The notes under the pieces were generated by a model that did no database searches, was not told the origin of the DNA, and was given only the letters and a program-made list of their open reading frames with translations. From NCBI GenBank assembly GCA_003694775.1, contig RFJV01000463.1, positions 1 to 8,803 on the forward strand: DNA of 8,803 bases, given 5' to 3'. A program made the translations under genes and the position numbers. Position 1 is the stretch's first letter; each line of letters begins with the position of its first letter. This document shows positions 5,727 to 8,803 of this stretch, piece after piece. The stretch is from Chloroflexota bacterium. GTDB lineage: Bacteria; Chloroflexota; Anaerolineae; 4572-78; J111.

Positions 5727-5786
5727 ATGATGCTGTAGGCGGATATCCTGTTTGCCCCCAAATTGAAACGCCCCCCACCGGCCTGT

Positions 5787-5818
5787 TTGCTGGCCTCCCG
5801 ACGGGGTAATGGTATAAT
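5787..5818 (+). promoter_or_regulatory. Extended -10 promoter of the lipoprotein gene
   Basis: TGGTATAAT (5810-5818) is a consensus extended -10. The -35 is poor: the nearest TTG-containing hexamer, TTGCTG at 5787, is 20 bp away, so recognition probably relies on the TG extension. The predicted start is an A at about 5825. The 37-nt leader and the promoter together lie in a 58-nt stretch without any C on the plus strand (5803-5860), which contains two imperfect GAGTTGNTNAGTTTG-like units. Confidence 0.72.
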
Positions 5819-5861
5819 AGTTGGAGAGTTGGTTAGTTTGGGAGTTGATGAGTTTGTGAGC

Positions 5862-6476
5862 ATGAACCGGCAAACAATCTGGTTTTTACCGATAATCCTG
5901 TTGGTGCTGGCCGGCTGTTCAGCCGCGGAGGCCGTACCGCCTGCCGAAGCCCAGACCCGCCTGTCCAAAGCCTGGGCCGCGCCGCGCCGCGCCATCTGGC
6001 AGATTGACTGGCCGGCCGCGCCGGTCGGTGGGCCGGTGACGGCGATGGTCTGGCAGTACGGCCCCCATCTGCGGGTCGAAATGCTGGAAGCCCCGGCCCC
6101 GGCCCTGGTCGGGCAGACGCTCATCGTCAACCGCGGCACCACCTGGCAGTTCAACCGGTTCGACACGCCGCCGGCGCCTGTGTCCGGTTTGCCGTCCTTG
6201 CCGCCCGTAACCGACGCCTTTGCCGTGGTAGACCGGCTGGTCTCGGCCCGGCCCGTCTCGGCCACCCGGCAGACTGCGGCCACGCTCCAGTACAACCCGG
6301 CGGAAAAAATAGAGACCCGCTACCCCAACGGCGACCGCCTGACCTTCTGGCTCGACCCGCAGACCGGTCTGCCGGTGCATCTCATCGTCTACGCCGGCGA
6401 CCGGCGGCTGGAGCTGAAAGCTGTCCAGACCGCGCCCCTGGATTCCCTGCCCCTTGACCTCTTTTCCCCACCCTGA
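5862..6476 (+). CDS. Putative lipoprotein, possibly LolA/RseB-like fold
   Basis: A 204-residue secreted protein. The signal peptide MNRQTIWFLPIILLVLAGC has a lipobox LAGC (16-19) with Cys19 as the lipidation site, so the mature protein should be anchored on the outer face of the membrane. The mature part shows beta-strand alternation, and near the end (154-180) YPNGDRLTFWLDPQTGLPVH followed by LIVY. This is the kind of 'conversion to a ligand-binding sheet' motif seen in LolA/RseB-like and anti-sigma-associated lipoproteins. That fold suggestion is weak. The ATG at 5862 is chosen because the signal peptide begins there; the ribosome-binding site is poor. It precedes two glycosyltransferase genes, but a separate promoter for those follows its stop, so a shared function is uncertain. 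Confidence 0.82.
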   Translation: MNRQTIWFLPIILLVLAGCSAAEAVPPAEAQTRLSKAWAAPRRAIWQIDWPAAPVGGPVTAMVWQYGPHLRVEMLEAPAPALVGQTLIVNRGTTWQFNRFDTPPAPVSGLPSLPPVTDAFAVVDRLVSARPVSATRQTAATLQYNPAEKIETRYPNGDRLTFWLDPQTGLPVHLIVYAGDRRLELKAVQTAPLDSLPLDLFSPP

Positions 6477-6484
6477 CCGTTACT

Positions 6485-6513
6485 TTGCTTCCCCTCCGCG
6501 GAACGGGTATAAT
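6485..6513 (+). promoter_or_regulatory. Promoter predicting a leaderless glycosyltransferase mRNA
   Basis: TTGCTT (6485-6490), a 17-bp spacer and consensus TATAAT (6508-6513). Only six bases separate the -10 box from the ATG at 6520, so transcription would begin at or next to the A of the start codon. No Shine-Dalgarno site is present between them, consistent with leaderless translation. Confidence 0.75.
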
Positions 6514-6519
6514 CCGGCG

Positions 6520-7683
6520 ATGATGAACATCGCTGTGAATGCCTGGTTTTGGGATAATCCGTCGGTGGGGAGCGGGCAGTACCTCAAGTATCTACTGCCC
6601 GCGCTTCTGCGCGCCGACCCATCACTGCACATCCATCTGGTTTCTCCCCGGCCTTTTGGCGACCTGCCGCCGGCCCTCCAGCCTTTTGCCGGCCGGCTTC
6701 ACTGCCGCACCTGCCCCACCCCCTGGCCCAACCAGCATTCCCATCTGGCAAAAGTCTGGTTTGAGCAGGTCACTTTTCCCCGGACCTGCCGCAAACTGGG
6801 CGTCGACCTGGCCCACGTGCCCTATTTCGGTTCGCCTCTTTCGCCCACCGTGCCCACTGTGGTTACGATTCATGACCTCATCCCTATGGTGCTGGCCGAG
6901 TACCGGGGCGGTCTGCGGGTCAGGCTGTACACCTCGCTGGTGGCCGCCGGCGCCAGTCGGGCCGCGCTCATTTTGGCCGACTCCCGACACAGCAAGCAGG
7001 ACATCCTGGCCAAGCTCCACCTGCCCGACGAGCAGGTGCGGGTAGTTTACCTGGCCCCTGCCCCTCACTACCAGCCGGCTCAAACCTGGCAGGAGATTGT
7101 CGAAATTAAAAAGAAGTACAACCTGCCGGAGAATTTTGTTCTCTACCTGGGCGGCTACGACATCCGCAAGAACGTGGCCGCGCTCCTGTATGCTTACACC
7201 TGGGTCAGCCATACGCTGGGCGATGAATTCCCGCTGGTGCTGGGCGGGAAAATGCCGCCGCGGGACACCCCCTTTACCCCGGACCCTCGCCGGATTGCCC
7301 GCGAGCTGGGGATTGAGGATTTTGTCATTACCCCGGGATGGTTCGAGGAGGAAGACCTGCCGCTCATTTATGCCGCCGCGGCCGTGTTTGTGTACCCTTC
7401 CCGGTACGAGGGATTCGGCCTGCCGGTGCTGGAAGCGATGGCCTGCGGTGTGCCGGTCGTCACCACCAACGCGGCTTCCATCCCGGAGCTGGCCGGCCCT
7501 GCCGCCTACCAGATTGACCCGGACGACACCAAACACATCGCCGCGCCGATTATCCGGCTCTGCACCGACGAGGAAACCAGAGACGACCTGATTGCCCGCG
7601 GCTTCGAGCAGGTCGAAAAGTTTAGCTGGGAAAAAACCGCCGCGGAAACTTTACAAGCCTACCGGGATGTGCTGTCTGCATGA
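6520..7683 (+). CDS. Glycosyltransferase family 4-like protein
   Basis: A 387-residue GT-B fold glycosyltransferase of usual length. The N-terminal acceptor domain begins MMNIAVNAWFW with a glycine-rich loop SVGSGQYLKYLLPALL (15-30) and contains TIHDLIP (116-122). The C-terminal nucleotide-sugar domain starts near YLGGYDIRKN (209-218; Arg216/Lys217 probably contact the donor phosphates) and has the retaining-type EX7E motif EGFGLPVLE (297-305) followed by AMACGVPVV. It probably transfers a sugar, such as mannose, from a nucleotide donor to a cell-surface glycan or lipid acceptor in the cytoplasm; the donor and acceptor cannot be read. Two ATGs lie at 6520 and 6523. The first coincides with the predicted transcription start, and codons further upstream would overlap the lipoprotein gene and the promoter. 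It overlaps the next glycosyltransferase gene by 4 nt. Confidence 0.92.
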   Translation: MMNIAVNAWFWDNPSVGSGQYLKYLLPALLRADPSLHIHLVSPRPFGDLPPALQPFAGRLHCRTCPTPWPNQHSHLAKVWFEQVTFPRTCRKLGVDLAHVPYFGSPLSPTVPTVVTIHDLIPMVLAEYRGGLRVRLYTSLVAAGASRAALILADSRHSKQDILAKLHLPDEQVRVVYLAPAPHYQPAQTWQEIVEIKKKYNLPENFVLYLGGYDIRKNVAALLYAYTWVSHTLGDEFPLVLGGKMPPRDTPFTPDPRRIARELGIEDFVITPGWFEEEDLPLIYAAAAVFVYPSRYEGFGLPVLEAMACGVPVVTTNAASIPELAGPAAYQIDPDDTKHIAAPIIRLCTDEETRDDLIARGFEQVEKFSWEKTAAETLQAYRDVLSA

Positions 7684-8803
7684 AAGTTTTGATGCTCTCC
7701 AAAGCCTGCATTGTAGGCGCCTATCAGAAAAAGCTGGAAGAAATTGCCGCCTTTGACGATGTTGACCTGACCGTGGTGGTTCCTCCCTCCTGGGATGACC
7801 CCCGTTCTCCCACCCGGCTGGAAAAAATGTACACCCGCGGGTACGACCTGCGGGTAACGGACATTGTGTTCAACGGCAATTACCACCTGCATTTTTACCC
7901 CAAACTGCGGCAGATTGTCCGCGAAGTCCGACCCGATGTCTTTCACATCGACGAGGAGCCGTACAACCTGGCGACTTTTCACGCCATGTGGCTGGCCCGG
8001 AGCGTAGGGGCCAAAACCGTGGTCTTTAGCTGGCAGAACCTGCTCCGCCGCTACCCGCCGCCGTTTAGCTGGATGGAGCGGTATGTGCTCCGCCATGCCG
8101 ACACCCTGCTGGTGGGCAATCAGGAGGCGATGGAGGTTTGGACGCGCAAAGGGTACACCGGGCCGATTTACCAGATTCCCCAGTTTGGCGTAGACCCGGC
8201 GATTTTCTACCGCCGGCCACGGGTGACCCGCCGGAGCCGGATTCCCGTCGCCGCCCGGCGACACGCCCGCAAGCCCAGCCAGCCGGCGCTGGTCATCGGC
8301 TACGTGGGCCGGCTGGTCGAGGAAAAGGGGGTCGAAATTCTGCTTCAGGCGGCCAGCCAGCTTTCCGGCCCGTGGACACTGCACATCCTGGGTAGCGGCC
8401 CAGACCGCCCGCGGCTGGAGAAGATGGCCCAGTGGCTGGGCATCAGCCCGCGGGTCACGTTCGACGAGCGGATGCCCTCCACCCATCTGCCGCACTACTT
8501 CAGCGGCCTCGACGTGCTGGTTCTGCCGTCGGTCAGCCGGCCCAACTGGAAAGAGCAGTTTGGCCGGGTGCTCATCGAGGCGATGGCCTGCGATGTGATT
8601 ACCGTGGGGGCGCGCAGTGGGGCCATCCCGGAGGTCATCGGAAACGCCGGCCTGACCTTTGCCGAAGGCAGTGTGGAGGAACTGCGGATTCAGCTCCAGC
8701 GCCTCATTGACGATGTCCCCCTGCGGGAAACCCTGCGGGAAAAAGGCCGTCGCCGGGTCACGGAGCACTACACCCAGGCCGCGGTGGCCCGCAAAACGGT
8801 GGA
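7680..8803 (+). CDS. Second glycosyltransferase, GT4-like (partial, 3' end outside window)
   Basis: The frame is open from the ATG at 7680, which overlaps the preceding stop as ATGA, to the window edge: 374 residues and most of the protein. The N-terminal domain begins MKVLMLSKACIVGAYQKKLE and includes DVFHIDEEPYNLATFHA (86-102). The C-terminal domain has IGYVGRLVEEKGVEILLQA (206-224; Arg211/Lys216 donor-binding), ILGSGPDRPRL (236-246) and an EX7E motif EQFGRVLIE (292-300) followed by AMACDV and SGAIPEVIG. This is a retaining GT-B enzyme related to, but clearly diverged from, its upstream neighbour. Between the two domains sits an unusually basic linker (178-201, nine Arg plus a Lys and a His). 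The 4-nt overlap implies coupled expression, and the two enzymes may add successive sugars to the same surface glycan. Confidence 0.92.
   Translation, partial: MKVLMLSKACIVGAYQKKLEEIAAFDDVDLTVVVPPSWDDPRSPTRLEKMYTRGYDLRVTDIVFNGNYHLHFYPKLRQIVREVRPDVFHIDEEPYNLATFHAMWLARSVGAKTVVFSWQNLLRRYPPPFSWMERYVLRHADTLLVGNQEAMEVWTRKGYTGPIYQIPQFGVDPAIFYRRPRVTRRSRIPVAARRHARKPSQPALVIGYVGRLVEEKGVEILLQAASQLSGPWTLHILGSGPDRPRLEKMAQWLGISPRVTFDERMPSTHLPHYFSGLDVLVLPSVSRPNWKEQFGRVLIEAMACDVITVGARSGAIPEVIGNAGLTFAEGSVEELRIQLQRLIDDVPLRETLREKGRRRVTEHYTQAAVARKTV

Noticed and set aside
5639..6380. Minus-strand open frames opposite the lipoprotein gene
   Set aside because: They have no domain and no start signals, and the plus-strand gene has a clear signal peptide and lipobox.

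Overview
The window reads as a chromosomal segment of a GC-rich bacterium, most likely a member of Chloroflexota (Anaerolineae-like). That assignment is inference. It rests on protein style: a bifunctional-nuclease (DUF151) protein with a long acidic tail, a DnaB helicase followed by DnaD-like and DnaC/DnaI-like proteins, a ThiF/E1 protein with the 'GCGADG' nucleotide loop, and a DUF4160/DUF2442 pair. No rRNA or other phylogenetic marker is present.

Left two thirds (about 1-5507, minus strand): a head-to-tail gene series that probably starts at a strong extended -10 promoter (5557-5585). In transcription order it holds a DUF151 nuclease-family protein, replicative helicase DnaB, a DnaD-domain protein, a DUF4160 protein, a DUF2442 protein, an unusual helicase-loader-like protein with two tandem AAA+ modules, a JAMM metalloprotease, and a ThiF/MoeB-type E1 enzyme cut off by the window start. 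Most junctions are tight: 3, 7 and 9 nt gaps, then 4 and 20 nt overlaps. The exceptions are 128 nt before dnaB, which contains a 12-bp inverted repeat, and 68 nt before the loader, which contains an 8-bp tandem repeat. DnaB, DnaD and the loader form a plausible helicase-loading set. JAMM plus E1 looks like a sulfur-carrier or ubiquitin-like processing pair. The DUF4160/DUF2442 pair is AT-richer than its neighbours and looks like an insertion into the replication series.

Divergent intergenic region (5508-5861): two outward promoters, both with TGGTATAAT, flank a 61-bp nested palindrome resembling a REP or MITE-type element. A C-free G/T-rich leader precedes the rightward gene.

Right third (5862-8803, plus strand): a small lipoprotein, a family-4-like glycosyltransferase whose promoter places the predicted transcription start on its start codon (a leaderless mRNA), and a second glycosyltransferase overlapping it by 4 nt and running off the window. 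This looks like surface polysaccharide or glycolipid synthesis.

The most unusual object is the 468-residue loader-like protein. Its two AAA+ copies are offset by exactly 191 codons and share DNA stretches identical over 48 and 21 bp. The second copy keeps Walker A and B but has lost the sensor-1 Asn and the likely arginine finger.
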